A DNA stretch of 64,000 bases from Phoebastria nigripes (GCA_035582835.1 JAYKAV010003059.1:266869-330868), one strand, 5' to 3'; shown: positions 38,340 to 51,111, counted from the stretch's first letter. Made by a program: numbers and translations. Notes: a model not told the origin generated them from the sequence alone.

Positions 38340-39000
38340 ACAGATGCACCTATGTGCATTAGGGTGCAACCGAAACCTACCGCGAAGACGTGGAGTACCG
38401 GCCACGCTACCGGTGCCGAGAGGTCGCCACACGTACCTGTAAGAGAGGCAAACCCACTCCTTCACGTCCTTCTCAGAGCCCACGAAGGAGCACGGGCCGC
38501 CATCCTCACAGCCCACCGGCGCCTCAGCCCGCCCCAATTCCGCACCGGGGCCCGCCCCACCGCCCCGCGGGGCTTTTACGCAGGAAGGAAGCCCACGAGG
38601 CCGGGCCGAGCCTTTCCCTGCTCGCCGCCGCGAAGGGGACCACGGGCCCGAAGGGAGGAGCCCGAAAACCCCAGGGGAGCCCCGACCCTCACTCACCTGC
38701 ACAAGCAACCCCGCCGGCCCCGCCGTCTCCTCGGCGCCGGCTGATGACGACACACCGAGCGCCGGCGGAGGCGGGGACAGTGCCGCCGACGNCAGTCCCG
38801 CGGCGACCGGTGCCGCCGCGCCGCCCTGGGCCGCGTGCATCACGGGTGCCGTTATGTGCCGGCCGCACGCGCCAGCGATACGCACCATGCGGGGGGCGCG
38901 CGTCCGGGAGCCGCGCCGCACCGCGGCCCTGCCCCGCGAGCGAGGGAGCTGCCTCGGCCCAGCAGCAAGCCGCCGTCAGCACCGGCCTCCTCCCCGCAGA
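38340..39000 (-). promoter_or_regulatory. POLR2K CpG-island promoter
   Basis: Very GC- and CpG-rich segment. A perfect donor (GTGCAG/GTGAGT at 38697/38696 on the minus strand) fits the end of a non-coding POLR2K exon 1. All long open frames here (38277-38921, 38352-39004, 38689-39081) are overlapping GC shadows on both strands. Confidence 0.7.
38697..38760 (-). other. POLR2K: Candidate POLR2K non-coding exon 1
   Basis: Ends with GCTTGTGCAG followed by GTGAGTGAGG. The 5' limit is arbitrary because no start-site motif is decisive. An alternative donor (CTTACAG/GTACGTG at about 38430) exists. Confidence 0.4.
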
Positions 39001-42000
39001 ATAATTAGGTTGAGAAAGTAATGAATACTTAGCTGTCGGCGTTAACCACTTTGGAAAAAAGCACGGAATATTTGGTGCCATTTTTAAATATATAAGCTTT
39101 CATAGGAACAGCAGTGTCAGTTCCCCAAGAAGAAAGCAGGCAGCGGCATGGTTGGATAAAATAAGAACCGACGTACTCGGTATTTTTTATTTGGCTGTAC
39201 CCGACCTCCTGTACGCGCTCAGGAAAAAGAATACCCTGCGACAGGTCGGATCATACGACTGCCGAGGTGTTTTACCTCAAGGTCCTGTCTGGTTTCAGAA
39301 GCATTTTGTCTAAGATTAGTGGATAAAAAACACATCTTGATATTTTAATCTTGTGGGCGGTATCATATGCACCCATATTAAGCCAAACTTACAAGCTGAG
39401 ATAGTACATATTTCAAGTGTAAGGTCGTATTAGGAAAGAAGTTCAAACGTCGGAGATTCCCGTGCGTACTGAGCTGAAATAGTGCAGGCGAGATTTGAAA
39501 CGGTACCGGTTGCGCTCTCGGTCACGGGCTCAACCTCACTGGCGGTACGAATTTTGAATCTTCGAAAGGCGTTTTGTAGAATTAGCTACCTTTGCTTTAT
39601 TCCTGGAAAAATGTTTAACAAATATTGTGTTTTGTGAATATGCCGATTTAAATGACTTCATAATTCAAGAGGTTCCCTAGTTTAAGGAAAGGTCTTTCTT
39701 ACTCTGTTTCTGAATACTGAATAAAAATTGTCTCCTAAGCACCCAAATGCATTGATATGTTTTATCAGTTTTAATTTATTGATGTTGTTCTCATAGTAGC
39801 AAATCACCTTCATACATAACCTATAGCTTATCTAAAATAAACTTGAGGAAGAATAAATAGTTGCCGTTTTCCTAATTTTGTATTTAAATTAAACGTAATG
39901 AAAAAACGGTAATGATTTTAGACAGCTCACCTGCTTCTCCATACTGAATAAAGCTAAATATAACTTTCTGAGTGCCAGAATCAAGCACATGCAAGAAAAA
40001 CGATACGTGAAAGGCAGAGCTGTTCACCTCGATTCTGGTTTCCCCCTGCCATTACCACCTGCCTCCTCTCCCCCTCCACGGTCTTCGCAGGTCTGGGTGT
40101 GCACAGAGAGTTTGAGGCAGAAGGGGGAAAAAGCCTGAACCCTGGTAAATGCACACTAAGTAATTACCATCTCATAAATAAACAAACAAAAAACAACTGG
40201 TATTATTTCTCCGGACTCGTTTCGTATTTTAAAATGCGTTTGCCGAACCGATAATTTTAAAAGGACTTGCAAATAATACCGCCATGAAAAAGTCAGTTAA
40301 AGTTAATTCTGTGAAAATAAGGTCTCCACTATTAAGAAAGAAATCCTGTAATTGCTTGATTATTGGCATCCTTTAACTGTTCCCTTGGAAAGATAGGATG
40401 TTTCACCAGATCTTAAAGCTTCGGTTACATTAGCCGTTTCTGATGAAGCCCGCCTCCTTCGAGAGGAGCGCTTGAACGGTAAAACCCCATTCTGACGGGC
40501 TGATAAACACTAGCCCGAAAGATGCTCCTTGGATTTAGCGTAGCAGAAAGGGTTGGGGCGATGTGGAAGACCTCCACCGTCCCGTAAAGTGAAACAGCTC
40601 TTGGGGAATTGGCAGGGAAGCGTGAGGAAGGGCTTGTGGGGCGAGGTGGGGAGGTGCAGGGGTACTTTTTAGGTGGGAAGGAAATGCGGTAGTAGCCGAG
40701 CGCAGCGTGAGTGTGTTGCAAGCCTGTCTTACCTCATTTGTTTGTTTAGAAACAATGTTCTCAGGTTTTGGTTGGGGTTTTGTTTAGTTGGGTTTGTTTT
40801 TGTTTGGGTGGGGTTTTTTTGTTCTGTTTTGGTTTGGTGTTTGGGGGTTTTTGTGACGCTTTTTGTTAAATCACGCTTTTTGGTGTGATGCTTCTGTGTA
40901 TTGCATTAAATGCCGCGATGACAACTTGCTACATTTCTTGGATATTTTTGATCCAAGTCACATAAGTCCACCCGAGACAGAACTTGCAGCTGCTGTGTCC
41001 CACTTTAAGGAGCTAGCAAGCTGCCAATTTCACAGAAAAGGTAATTTATTTTATAAATAAATACAACTATTTGGAAAATAATTTCTTCTGATTGATGTGA
41101 AATAGATGATACTACCGAAAGCACTTTCAGAAAACTTGTATTACATTTCTGAAAGTTTCTAATGATTTGTCGTTCTAAAAAGGAAGGGGGAGATATCCCA
41201 AGAGCCTTTCTCTTTTTACCCGTAACTGTTACCTTGTAGTCACACAAAACAATATTCTTTATCTAAAAATGTCACAGTTTCCCCCGGCTCTGGATAGGTA
41301 ACGTTTAAACCCGAGTTTCCTCAGGCCCCTCTCAGCCTGCCCAGCGCCGCTGCCCCTGCCCAGCGGTGCAGCCCCCTGCCCACCCACCGGGTGGGCTTTG
41401 CAAGACTGGAGGCACGGAGGTTGCCAAAGGGGAAGGCTGCAAACTTGCCAAACCTCACGTACAGGAGTTACATTACTTAATTTCGACGTTTCTTTGGAAA
41501 GCCTCTACTTGGCTTCTTTGGATGTAGGTGTTGCTTTCAGACTCACACGCGACGATTTTACATCTCTCGTTCAGATCTGATATTGTTCTGGTGGAGGGAG
41601 AAAACTGGAAACGGGGAAAGAACCAGAAAAATTAGAGATAATCTGGGGCTAAATGTTTTATCACGAGGTGAAGGAGAGTAATACCCAGCAGAAGGAGAAC
41701 ACAAAGCTAATTTATTTGGCCTTTCCTCTGTCCCTGTTGTGGCAAGCGCCTGCTTCCCCCCGGGGCGGCTGCTGCAAGGCCTGCCGGTTCCCCGCCGCCG
41801 GCAGCTCCCCCGCCTGCTCGGAGCCGGCAGGTAGGTGAGCCTGTGTAGCCCCACGTTAGCCGTACCGGGCTCAGGAGAAACAGGCACCCAGGTATTCAGG
41901 TTGTTTTGTTTTTTTTTAATGTGCAGATTAACTAAAACCACGGCAAAACCTAGGCGACGTCACGGGGCATCTCCCACCCNACTGACAGCTGATTTAAAGG

Positions 42001-42149
42001 AGACGGCACTTGACAAACGCTCTGTGATTTTTTTGTTGCTGTACTAATTAACTCAAATTAGCACCCTCATAACTCAAGCTTAAAGGTTGTGGTGCAGATA
42101 AGGTTCATCATCTGTGAAAGCCTTTGGCTGGCCGTGATCGACCAACGCC
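39001..42149. other. Intergenic region between POLR2K and FBXO43
   Basis: Moderately AT-rich with a smaller GC patch at about 41.28-41.84 kb and a T/G-only tract at 40757-40861. No open frame shows recognisable similarity and no RNA gene was seen. Confidence 0.55.
40757..40861. repeat. T/G-rich low-complexity tract (105 bp)
   Basis: Nearly all T and G on the plus strand, with several GGGG or GGG runs separated by T runs. Same compositional type as the tracts at 51806-51875 and 54004-54072. Confidence 0.85.
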
Positions 42150-42880
42150 TCTGAAGTCGCCCCTCAGCCCTGGCGCACCCCCGGCAGNGAGCTGAGAGGG
42201 CTCTCGGAGAGGCGGGAAAGCCTCACCCTCGCCAGGCACCTGAGACGAAGCAGAGCCGGGGGAGGAAGGACACAAGGGCGCTTTAATGGTGGGCTGGGTG
42301 CGGCGGGGGCCGCAGGGCTGGAGTATAAGGTGTGAGGAGAAAGGCGAGCCTCGCTGGTCTCTTCCCGTGTTCCTGAGGAGCAGGTTCCTCCGTTCAGCGG
42401 GGCGGTTCTCCTCGGGTTCCCGTCCCGCCGACGCCCGGCCCTCACCCTAGGGCGGCGCCGCTCTTCCGAGGGCCGCAGCGCGGAGGGGGCGGGGGAGGCA
42501 GTGTGGCAGCGGTTGGTAAGGGCGGGTAGTTCAAATCCAAGCGAGGGAAAGCAGCGGTAGCCGCACGCGAGGAGCCGGTGTGGGTGGAGAGAAGCGAAGC
42601 GGCTCCTCACTAAGGGCAACGGGCCCCAGAGCCAGGCGGCGAGCTGCTGAGGCGGCAGGATTCCCGTTCTCTCCAGCCAGCCGGGGAGGGGGGTTCCTCG
42701 NCTTCACCCCTTCTCAGGGAGCCCCGCCGACCGCCTCAGCTGCACTCGGTGGTAGGCGGCCTGTAGGCTCTGTTTCCTGTGCCAGCGATTTGCCAGATGA
42801 GGGGGTGAAGCTGTTGCTTTGCTCGTGTCTGGCATCCCAGGTGACTGAGAGACCCTCGGGTGCTCGTCAATAACCGGTAG
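42150..42880 (+). promoter_or_regulatory. CpG-rich region, likely FBXO43 5' end
   Basis: GC/CpG-rich segment upstream of the plus-strand FBXO43 gene. It contains possible donors (for example GGTTG/GTAAGG after 42515) that could end a first exon. No start site can be fixed from sequence. Confidence 0.5.
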
Positions 42881-43014
42881 CCGACAATAGTCTTCATCGC
42901 TGGGTAATTAGACATCGCAGTGAACGCATATATAGACCAACTGAAAACTGTCTCAGCTGGGTAATGTTTCTCTTACATCTCTCTCTTTTCTCTCCACATC
43001 CTTTCTCACTTTAG

Positions 43015-43092
43015 GTTATCCAGTAGGGGTAAACAGTACTTTGAATACAGCATCTTTGCTTTGGAAGATCTCGATTTGCTTCACAAATTAGG
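43015..43092 (+). other. FBXO43: Candidate FBXO43 5' UTR exon
   Basis: A pyrimidine-rich acceptor (TCTCACTTTAG) and a near-consensus donor (TTAGG/GTAAGT) enclose 78 bp. It lies between the CpG-rich region and the first coding exon. There is no long frame, so it is likely untranslated. Confidence 0.5.
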
Positions 43093-46000
43093 GTAAGTGA
43101 CCCACATCTTACAGATAGGATTCAGCTATGCCATCTTNAATATTAATACCTTTGAAGGTATTAATGACTTCCCTGTTTTTAGATCTGGGTGCTCAGAGAG
43201 TCTTCTCAGAGTCTTCTGATAAAGTCAGTTTTACTGCAGACNTGATATCTGTTTAAATAACAGAGAAAATATTCTTGAATCACCAAAACTTTGCCTTTTA
43301 TCTGTTTTGTTAACAATGGTGAACAGTGACAAACAAGGACAGAAAACATCTTGTTCAAGGCATAAATGTTCGGTGTGTATTACTGGGGAATTTAAATTAG
43401 TATCAGGAACAGGCATGACTCCATTCTAGAACTCATGTCTAAGTTATAGGCACCGTTTACATTGCCTTCTAGTAACCAACACTTTTACCTCTTTAGGACA
43501 CTTTGTAAGACTAAGCTTATCAGAAATTACTCCTTGTCTAAATGTCTGAATCCTGTTCTTAATTTAGTTTAGGTCTCTGAATAAGAAATATTTTGTTCTG
43601 TAAACTGCCAGAAAATTTGCAGTTGACTTGTAGATCAATTTGAGAACTACAAATTTAATAATAGATATGAGAAATGTATAGAGCACAAGAATCTACACTT
43701 AGCAGATATGGATTTTATTCCTTCCTCTGTAACTGACTTGCTGTGTGATCAGTCTTTTCTTCCCTGCACATCTGTTTTATGATGTCTAAAACTAGGTTAA
43801 CAATACTTTCAGAAATTACTTCAAGATCCCCAAATGAAAAGGGTTTGATGTTATGTATCAAATCCAGTAGATGAAACTTTTCTCCTGATAAAAAAGGAAG
43901 TGCTTATAAAACACTAGACAAGTCATAAGAGGTTTTATTAGNCATCTCTTACGAATATAAGTAGCATCTCATTCTATTATGAGAGATGTTCAGCACGTCT
44001 GAAAGGCTTTCCCTTCTATACCGTCTTTGTAAAATGAGACCTTGTGTTAAATTAAATCTTAACTTGTACAAGTCATACCTTTTGAAAAAAAATTAATGTG
44101 TATACAAAACTGAGGTGTATACTGAGATTTGCTGTAAAGAAGCATAATGGACGTTGTTCACTCAGTGTCTGTATTGCAGTGGCTTCCCCATAATTTTTTC
44201 AAAGTCGTTCTCTCAAAATCAATATAATAAGCTCACAGGCTCCTCCTGCTGGACATTGGCGTATTTACAGCATATTTTTGGCTTTTACTTGAGTTACCAA
44301 CATTCCTTTAACTCTGCTATTCTGATCTCCCCTACAGCTGCAAAAACTTGTTTTTCTGTAATTTTATGTTACTTGAAACACAAGTTTGCTTAAATTCTTT
44401 TATACTGTAATATTTTAAATTTCCTCTACTCTCAGTTTTTCATAAGATTAGATAATTTCTCCCATGGAACGTCTGAGAATGAAACTGCAAGCCTGAGTTT
44501 TGCTTTTGTTGTTTCTTCAGCATCCTGCCTGAACATTAAGTTTCTAAACCTGCAAGCCTGTGCACTTTTGTTAAATGTGTGGTTAGTTTGACTGTGTTTA
44601 AGGAAAATATTAATATTCTTAAAGGTAAGTGTGAGTATGTGATTTTTTTTTTTTTTTTTTTTAATAGGATTGAGATTTTGAATAGCTGTCTCTAAATAGC
44701 ATTCAAAATTTAAATCTCTGTCCATCAGCATTTTTGGTAGGAATATCTCCTGGCAACATTTGCTAACTAACAGCAGTTCACCAAAATTCAGCATAGAAAA
44801 TGAAACTTCTATTCTTTTTGTAGACTACACAAAAATAATGCCCTTTTTGTTACTACAGGTCTCTTACAGGTCTTCCTCCTTTTACAAAAAGAAGAGCTAT
44901 GCTGATGTGGTCCTCTGCTCATAGNGTGAATAATCTACTGAAGAGCAGCAATGCACTACACAGAGACTCTTTATACTCTTTTCCTATCATTTTGAAGTTA
45001 TTTTCTAGTTCATGACATCATTTTCAGCCTATTGCCCAAAATGTTGAAAAGTGATGCAGATGAAACACAAGACACTGCTTGGACTTGGTCCTCCACTATC
45101 AAGGAAGTTATCCCTAATTCATGTAATAACTAGCTTAAAGCTATGACCTCATGTTTCTTATTTGCGCTGTCATTTATTTCACCAAGGAAAAACAGGGAAT
45201 GAGGAAAAAGCAGTGAGGGAAAACAAATGTGAAAGTAAGGTACTTGTAGAGGTAAATGGGAGAGGGAAAGGAAGCAAGCCAGACTTCAGAGTTTATCGTC
45301 ATCTTGNAATTATTTTCACATACATTTTTTTTCCTGGAAGAATTTTTCTCAATTATGTGGATGGATTTTTTTGTTGTTGTTTTAAATATGTTTGATTTCA
45401 TACTGATATTAGCANGATTCTATAGGCCCTTATGCCAAGTTCTCACAGTCTGCTCTTTAATATCCTGTTCCTTTTGAACTTCTATATGTTGCTGTCTCCT
45501 CACAGTAGAAAACAAACCAAAACACTTTCTATATTGCAACGATCTTATAAAGTGCCTTTAGTATGGGTCAAAAATGCTGATTAAATGACCCGAGATCATC
45601 AAAGAATAGTTCCTCCCCCCCCCCGGCAATCTGGGTTCTCACTGCTCGTATTTGGTGGCTTAGCGCTTGACTAGGTCAGGACTGTTGGGATATTAGCAAT
45701 GTCTTAATATTTGGTGTTTAAGCCACCTTTAAAGATTCCTAATTTTGTCTGTTCTGAAAATTCAATTACTATTTCCAGGCTTAATGTTCCAAAATACCAG
45801 TTCTAGAGGCCAGTAACATACCCCAGTAAAAGGTGCTGATTCAAACTTTGAAAGTCTTACAATGTTGATGTGAACTACTATGGTTTCTGTGAGAACAGCC
45901 CTCACACAGGCATTATTCATAATATCTTTTATACGATTACCATGTCTTGTGTGTAGAAAGCAGTGACCTATTGCCACTCTGGTTAGGGTGGAGAAACTCT

Positions 46001-46859
46001 GCCATGTATGAATGGCAAAAAAGTAAGTCTGTATTCTTATATCTCTTACTTAAATAGGTGCATCAGCCACTTGTAACTTTTCTAGGAAAATATATAGCAA
46101 CTCTTAAAAGCTTTTATACTTACTAAGTTTAAAAGAAACTTTCTTTCTATGTACATGGTGAAAGGATCTATAGTCAGTCATCAGTTTCTTTAAAGTGTAA
46201 AGCTTCAGAACACTCAGTTTACCCACAGAGTTAAGCAAAAGCAGACAGCTTCTTTACAAAATAACACTTAAATGTTAAGGCAGATAAGAATGCACTGTTC
46301 ACTTTGTAACTAGGGGTCAATTTTTATTCCTTCCAGGGACTGTAGGGATCTAAATAATACGGAAACCTGTAGACTTGTGACTTCATGATTAGTCCTCTCA
46401 TTTTTCTTAAGGAGAAAATGCCTTTTGTCTAAACTCATCTATTACCAGATCTTCTGCTAGTTCTTGAGGACTGAACTGTTAGTGGTTGGATGAACCAATA
46501 ACACAGTGCTAATAAAAATCTTGGTCCTATTGGAACGAGAGGGAGTTTTGTCACTGATTTCAGCTCAAATGAGACTCTAGTTGCTGTGTCGCTTATTTGA
46601 AGTGTTTTTCCTTGGATGAGGATTGGCAGATCAATTAGCTAACTGGATATATGTTTTAATTTGCCTCACTTACAGTATGCTATGCATTTTAATCACTCAT
46701 TCTAACCATCTACTTGATTGTAATTTATCTTTGTGTTCATGTATAAGCACTGTTTCTACTAAGACTAATTTTGTTGCGGCTGCTAGCTTGATAGACTTAT
46801 ACAGGCCTTTCTCAGTAATCTGAGGGTGTTTTGATGACTACTTTTGTCATTTGTTTCAG
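43093..46859. other. FBXO43 5' intron, no other gene
   Basis: 3.8 kb between the candidate UTR exon and the start-codon exon. It holds a 20-T run (44643-44662), a C-run at about 45612-45624 and several N bases. No other gene was recognised. Confidence 0.55.
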
Positions 46860-48388
46860 AAATAACACTGGTATCTTCATTTACAAAGTCAAAGTGCCAA
46901 GCAGAAGATGTCAGACAGTCATTCAGTAACGTTCAATATTCTTAAAAGAAATAGATTAACATCTCCCAGCAGCAATTTTAAATACTCCAATTTTAAAGAC
47001 ACATGTTGCACTTCAGTATTTTTGGACAGCAGAAGCAATGAGTCAGTAAAAGATCCTGATGTAGAACATAAAGAAGCACTGAGTGTAACAAGTTTGTCAT
47101 TGCTACAAGATCATTCTGAGCACATTCATCCAAATGCCCTCTTTCCTGTGTCATCATCTATTGAAAATGAAATGAATTCTATCTCCTTATCAGAAAGAAG
47201 AGAAGCAAATAGAAGTGCAGATTTTTTTGAAACTCCTAAAGTGAGTAGAAAAGGCTCCTCGCTACGCAGGAGGCTGCTTTTGTCTAAGACTGTTCCAGCT
47301 GGCACAACTGTAGGATGCTGTGAAAGACAAGCTAGTTCTTCAGGAAGCAGCAGGAAAAAAATACTCTCTTGTGTTTTGAGCTTCGAAGAAAAACTTTCAC
47401 AAACTGCTTCAGATTCTCCAAAAGATAAAAGTTACAAACCTCTGACAACTAGCACTTCAAAAACTGAGGACTCTAATCCCGATTGCCCAAAACGGAGACT
47501 TNCCTTTTCACAACAAAGGACTTCTACGCTAGATGAGTCCAAATGTAAGGACCCCTTATTGCTNGAAGCGGAATGTTTATCTCCAATTCAGTGCAAGGGT
47601 GTTATTGTTAGTAACGCTGATGAATTCAATGAAAGCGTCCTTATGAGTGTTAGTGATGGGTTGCATAGGACTCCTACTTACAGTGTATTGCCTGAGGCCA
47701 ATGAGGGTAAGTTTCTGACTTCTATCAACAGTCTTGTAGAGAACTTTAACTTTGAAATATGTGATATAAACTCTCCCCCTGTTAAGCTGGCAAGTTACCC
47801 AGATCTTTCAACACCTGAGGATAGTGGCTATAATTCACTTCATTTGGACAAATCAGGAGACTCATTGTCTGATCATGAGGGATCTTTCCAAGAGTTCTTC
47901 CAAAAACGTAAAGAAGGTTCCAAAATTCTGGAGAGTAAAAGAAAGACAAGAAAACTTGAACGAGTTAGAAGGTTATCCACTCTTCGGGAACAAGGCTCAC
48001 AGTCAGAGACAGAAGATCATCATGGCAGTCCTTCTACTTCAGCATGTATGTTAACAGAAGAAAGAAACTTTGTCAGTAAAGACCATGCATTAGTTCTAGA
48101 AGAACAGCCTAGTGGAGACCTAGTTGTAAGTCACGGAGATCTCTCAAGAACTCCAGCTCTGAAAATAGTTCATGAAATTTGCTTGCAAAGACAAAGATCA
48201 GACCAAAATCAAATATCAAAGAATATTGATGGAACAGAAATATTTGCATTAGAACATGGTCTTGCTGGACTTATTGGCAAGAAAATGGGCCTTGAAAAAT
48301 TAGATATTTTAACAGAATTGAAATACAGAAATTTAAAACATGTTCTTGCTATAGTTTTAGATGCTTTGACAGTGGAAAGTCTATGCAG
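46860..48388 (+). CDS. FBXO43: FBXO43 first coding exon (residues 1-494)
   Basis: The acceptor TTTGTTTCAG, a 48-nt leader, then the ATG at 46908. The open frame continues to a TGCAG/GTAAGT donor. It contains [19 protein letters not shown] near the N-terminus (aligned with the conserved KYS.F.D segment), the internal DSG degron and the start of the F-box (ALTVESLC). A poly-C tract begins 13 nt into the intron. Confidence 0.95.
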
Positions 48389-50844
48389 GTAAGTACTACT
48401 GCCCCCCCCCTTCCCCCCCCCCCAAAAGGTGAAAATATGTGTTTTTGCAAATAAATTAAAATAAATTCTGGAATAGCGGGTGTTGTCAATAGAATTCGTT
48501 TGTTTCTGGGGAAATTAAAAAGTTTTGTCACCATTAACCAAGTGGCTCTTTCTGTGTAGTTCTAAAAATGTATTGTATGGAGGAATTAAAAACCAAACAA
48601 ACAAAAAGCCAAACATGGGAATTAGTAAACTTAAAACTAAATCATGGTACTTGTAAATTTTAAAATATATTAAAAATTTCTTTAAGCCTAGAAAGTAATT
48701 TCTTCTCATTACAAGTTCCCCAATAATGCACAGTACTGAAAACACATTTTCTAGATTTTTTCCTTGTATATTTAATTTCCTCAGTTATTTCTAAGCACAA
48801 AGATGCTCAAAGAATTTTGCTTCATGAGTAATGTTCTAGATTAATTTTTAATCTAGAAATTGTCACTTATTTCAAAGAAATCAAGAGTATCATGTGTGCT
48901 ATTAGTTACAAAGGGAATGGGAGAACAGGTGGAAGTATAAGGGCACGGATGTTTTCAGAACACTTAACACACAAAAATGTGACTTGAGAAACAAACTTGG
49001 TAAGTGGTTTATGTGGAAGGAAGAAACTTATTTACTTTTGTAAGTCAAAGATATGCTGTATTATTTATATTGCAATCGTTCTCTAGACTTCTAACATTCT
49101 ATACAGTGGTGCATAAGAGTACCTGAGATCTGTGTTTCATAACAATATGGTGAACTCTTGAAGTATATAGCAGTAGTCTGTAAAATGACCAATAGTGTAT
49201 GAAATCATGCAAAAAAACTTTAAAAGGTTGTCTTACTATCATGACTTCTGTACTACTTGGCAAAAGTGTGAAAGTGGATATTTTTTCATTCATTTATTCC
49301 AGCATTTGGAAAGTAAGCAAAAACTGGCGTGAAATTATTGTACAAGATAAAAATGCAGATAAGAGGAGAAAGTTGTACATAAAACACCTGAAAGAAGCAG
49401 CTGGGGTAAGGTTTGTCTCAAAGGTAATATTTTTTCAAGTGTGAAAGAAGACAGGTCAGAGGAAAGAGGAAACATCTTGTAAAGCTACAGAAAGGTAATT
49501 GATAGAGACAGTTCCAACATGAGTATGTGAAGGATTCTAACAGGAGAGTGTAATTGCTTTTATTGCTTTTCAACTGTCCACAGTTTGAGTACTAGTCTTT
49601 CAACCATGTGATACTCTTTCGTTTTTTCTTTCTTTCTTCCCCCCCTTCTTGAGTATCCTGTAGGAGCTCTTCCTCAACTGATTCTGGCTTTGGATCTTAA
49701 ACTCTGTTCACACCTTTGTGCCATGCAGTTCCTCATTTTCAACTTCACTCTAGTCTGCAGTGCCGTAGGACCCACTCTAGACTACTTCCTGATTATTTTC
49801 AGGACTGCTTGTGGCTAAGCTTCTTCATGGTGTACTTGTGAACATCAGAAGGACATATAGAAATTTTTTNAGGGGTATCTAGAAAAGTAAGCATATTAAT
49901 AGCAGTATAATTTTTTTAGATCCTCCATGTGTGTATACACACACACTTCAGTGTAACTTTACTTTAATTGTGACAAAACTTATGTTTGCTATTTCCATGC
50001 TTGCTATTGAGATGTCTCCTAATTCAGAAACATGGGGACCAATAGAGAGTGCTACAAGACAGTTGGCTTTTTACCCTGCTCATGGGACTTTTTTTTTAAT
50101 GGTTCCTGTCTCTTGTTCCCNTACTAAATATAAACATTTAATGGGAAATACATGCACTATACATAATTTCCTTTTCTAATGTGTTGTTGCAGAGGGAAAA
50201 CAAAAAAAAGCAAAAAACCAGCTGCAAATCCCAAATGAAATAAAACCCTGATTTGCTTCCTTTTGTGTTTGTTTGTTTGTTTGTTTTCTCCTTTCTTTAT
50301 GATTATAAACTTTAACAGGAATATTTCTTGAAAGCTGAAGATGCTGCCACAAGACTTAATGTTCTCAATAGATCTGCTCTAAGGCCCGTTCAAGCTCAAG
50401 CCAGAACTCCTGTAGTACAAACATCACCTTCATACACTGAACTTACACCCAGGAGATGCAGTTCTGTTCCCCATTCAACTAGTAGACAGGAAGAATACAT
50501 AAAAGTAGGTAGCTAAGAAAGTCTTCACTTTCAGTGTTCAGAAAATCTTCATTTACAAGAACTAAGTAGCTCTTCTCTCCCTCCTCTTGCTACAGGTTGC
50601 TAAAACTCTGTTCATTGACGAAGCTCTAAAACCCTGTCCAAGATGTCAATATCCTGCTAAATATCAATTGGTAAAGAAACGGGGACTATGTAGCAGAGAG
50701 GCATGTGCATTTGAGTTCTGCATTTTATGTCTGCATGCTTTCCATGGGTCAAAAGAATGCAGTAGTTTATCTGCAAAATGGAAGAACAAAAAAGATGCTC
50801 CTCCAGGAAGTGCCCAAAGCAAAAGAAATTTAAAAAGACTCTAA
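46908..50844 (+). CDS. FBXO43: FBXO43 (EMI2/ERP1), APC/C inhibitor of meiotic metaphase II arrest, 672 aa
   Basis: EMI2 blocks the anaphase-promoting complex in mature eggs (cytostatic factor). Exons: 46908-48388 (exon from acceptor at 46860), 49303-49405, 50319-50504, 50596-50844; all junctions keep frame. The disordered N-terminal half has a [10 protein letters not shown] phosphodegron (D305-S306-G307), basic RxxS sites (R114-S117, R354-S357) and an RRRL at 120-123. The F-box region is at about 447-515 ([20 protein letters not shown] ... WREIIVQD). The C-terminal zinc-binding region uses C604, C607, C622, C627, C632, C635, H640 and C645. The protein ends [11 protein letters not shown], the APC/C-binding RL tail. 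Length is close to mammalian orthologues (about 700). Two codons contain N. Confidence 0.96.
48389..49302. other. FBXO43 intron between coding exons 1 and 2
   Basis: 914 bp with no feature other than the C-rich tract at 48402-48423. Confidence 0.7.
48402..48423. repeat. Poly-C tract beside the FBXO43 donor site
   Basis: Nine C, TT, then eleven C, starting 13 nt inside the intron. It is a potential length-variable homopolymer. Confidence 0.9.
49303..49405 (+). CDS. FBXO43: FBXO43 coding exon 2 (residues 494-528)
   Basis: The acceptor TTTATTCCAG is followed by (S)[20 protein letters not shown], the end of the F-box. The donor is GCTGGG/GTAAGG, phase 0. Almost identical to the family consensus. 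Confidence 0.94.
49406..50318. other. FBXO43 intron between coding exons 2 and 3
   Basis: 913 bp. A (TTTG) run occurs near 50265-50286. Nothing else was recognised. Confidence 0.7.
50319..50504 (+). CDS. FBXO43: FBXO43 coding exon 3 (residues 529-590)
   Basis: A TTTAACAG acceptor and an ATAAAA/GTAGGT donor. It includes [20 protein letters not shown] and ends RQEEYIK, both family landmarks. The middle is Ser/Thr/Pro-rich and variable. Confidence 0.94.
50596..50844 (+). CDS. FBXO43: FBXO43 last coding exon (residues 591-672), zinc-binding region and RL tail
   Basis: The acceptor TTGCTACAG is followed by [18 protein letters not shown], then C-x4-C, C-x2-C, H and C ligands, and the C-terminal [11 protein letters not shown] before TAA. 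All eight expected zinc ligands are present. Confidence 0.96.
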   Translation, partial: VAKTLFIDEALKPCPRCQYPAKYQLVKKRGLCSREACAFEFCILCLHAFHGSKECSSLSAKWKNKKDAPPGSAQSKRNLKRL

Positions 50845-51111
50845 ATTTGTAAGGCATGTAAGTCTTTACACTTAATTCTTTTTCCCCTTCTCCTAAATTC
50901 CTAATCTTGTTCATATTCTTCCTAAATATACACATTTTGAAAGTCTCATTCAATGTGTTTTTGCTGACTTACCAAGATAACTTCTCATGTATATATCTTA
51001 ATCTATTTAGTATATTTTTGTTTTTGAAAAAAGTTAACATTTTAAAACATTTTATGTCTTGTTTTACCCATTGTGTAGTAGCTAGGCACTTACTAACATC
51101 TTAAATTTTTT

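Noticed and set aside
38277..38921. 214-codon minus-strand frame and two overlapping plus frames at the POLR2K CpG island
   Set aside because: Mutually overlapping frames in all directions with no similarity; explained by promoter GC content.
42524..42535. GTTCAAATCC resembling a tRNA B box
   Set aside because: No matching A box, anticodon arm or acceptor stem could be drawn around it.
42164..42619. 151-codon minus-strand frame upstream of FBXO43
   Set aside because: Arg/Pro/Ser-rich CpG artefact with an N; no conserved motif.
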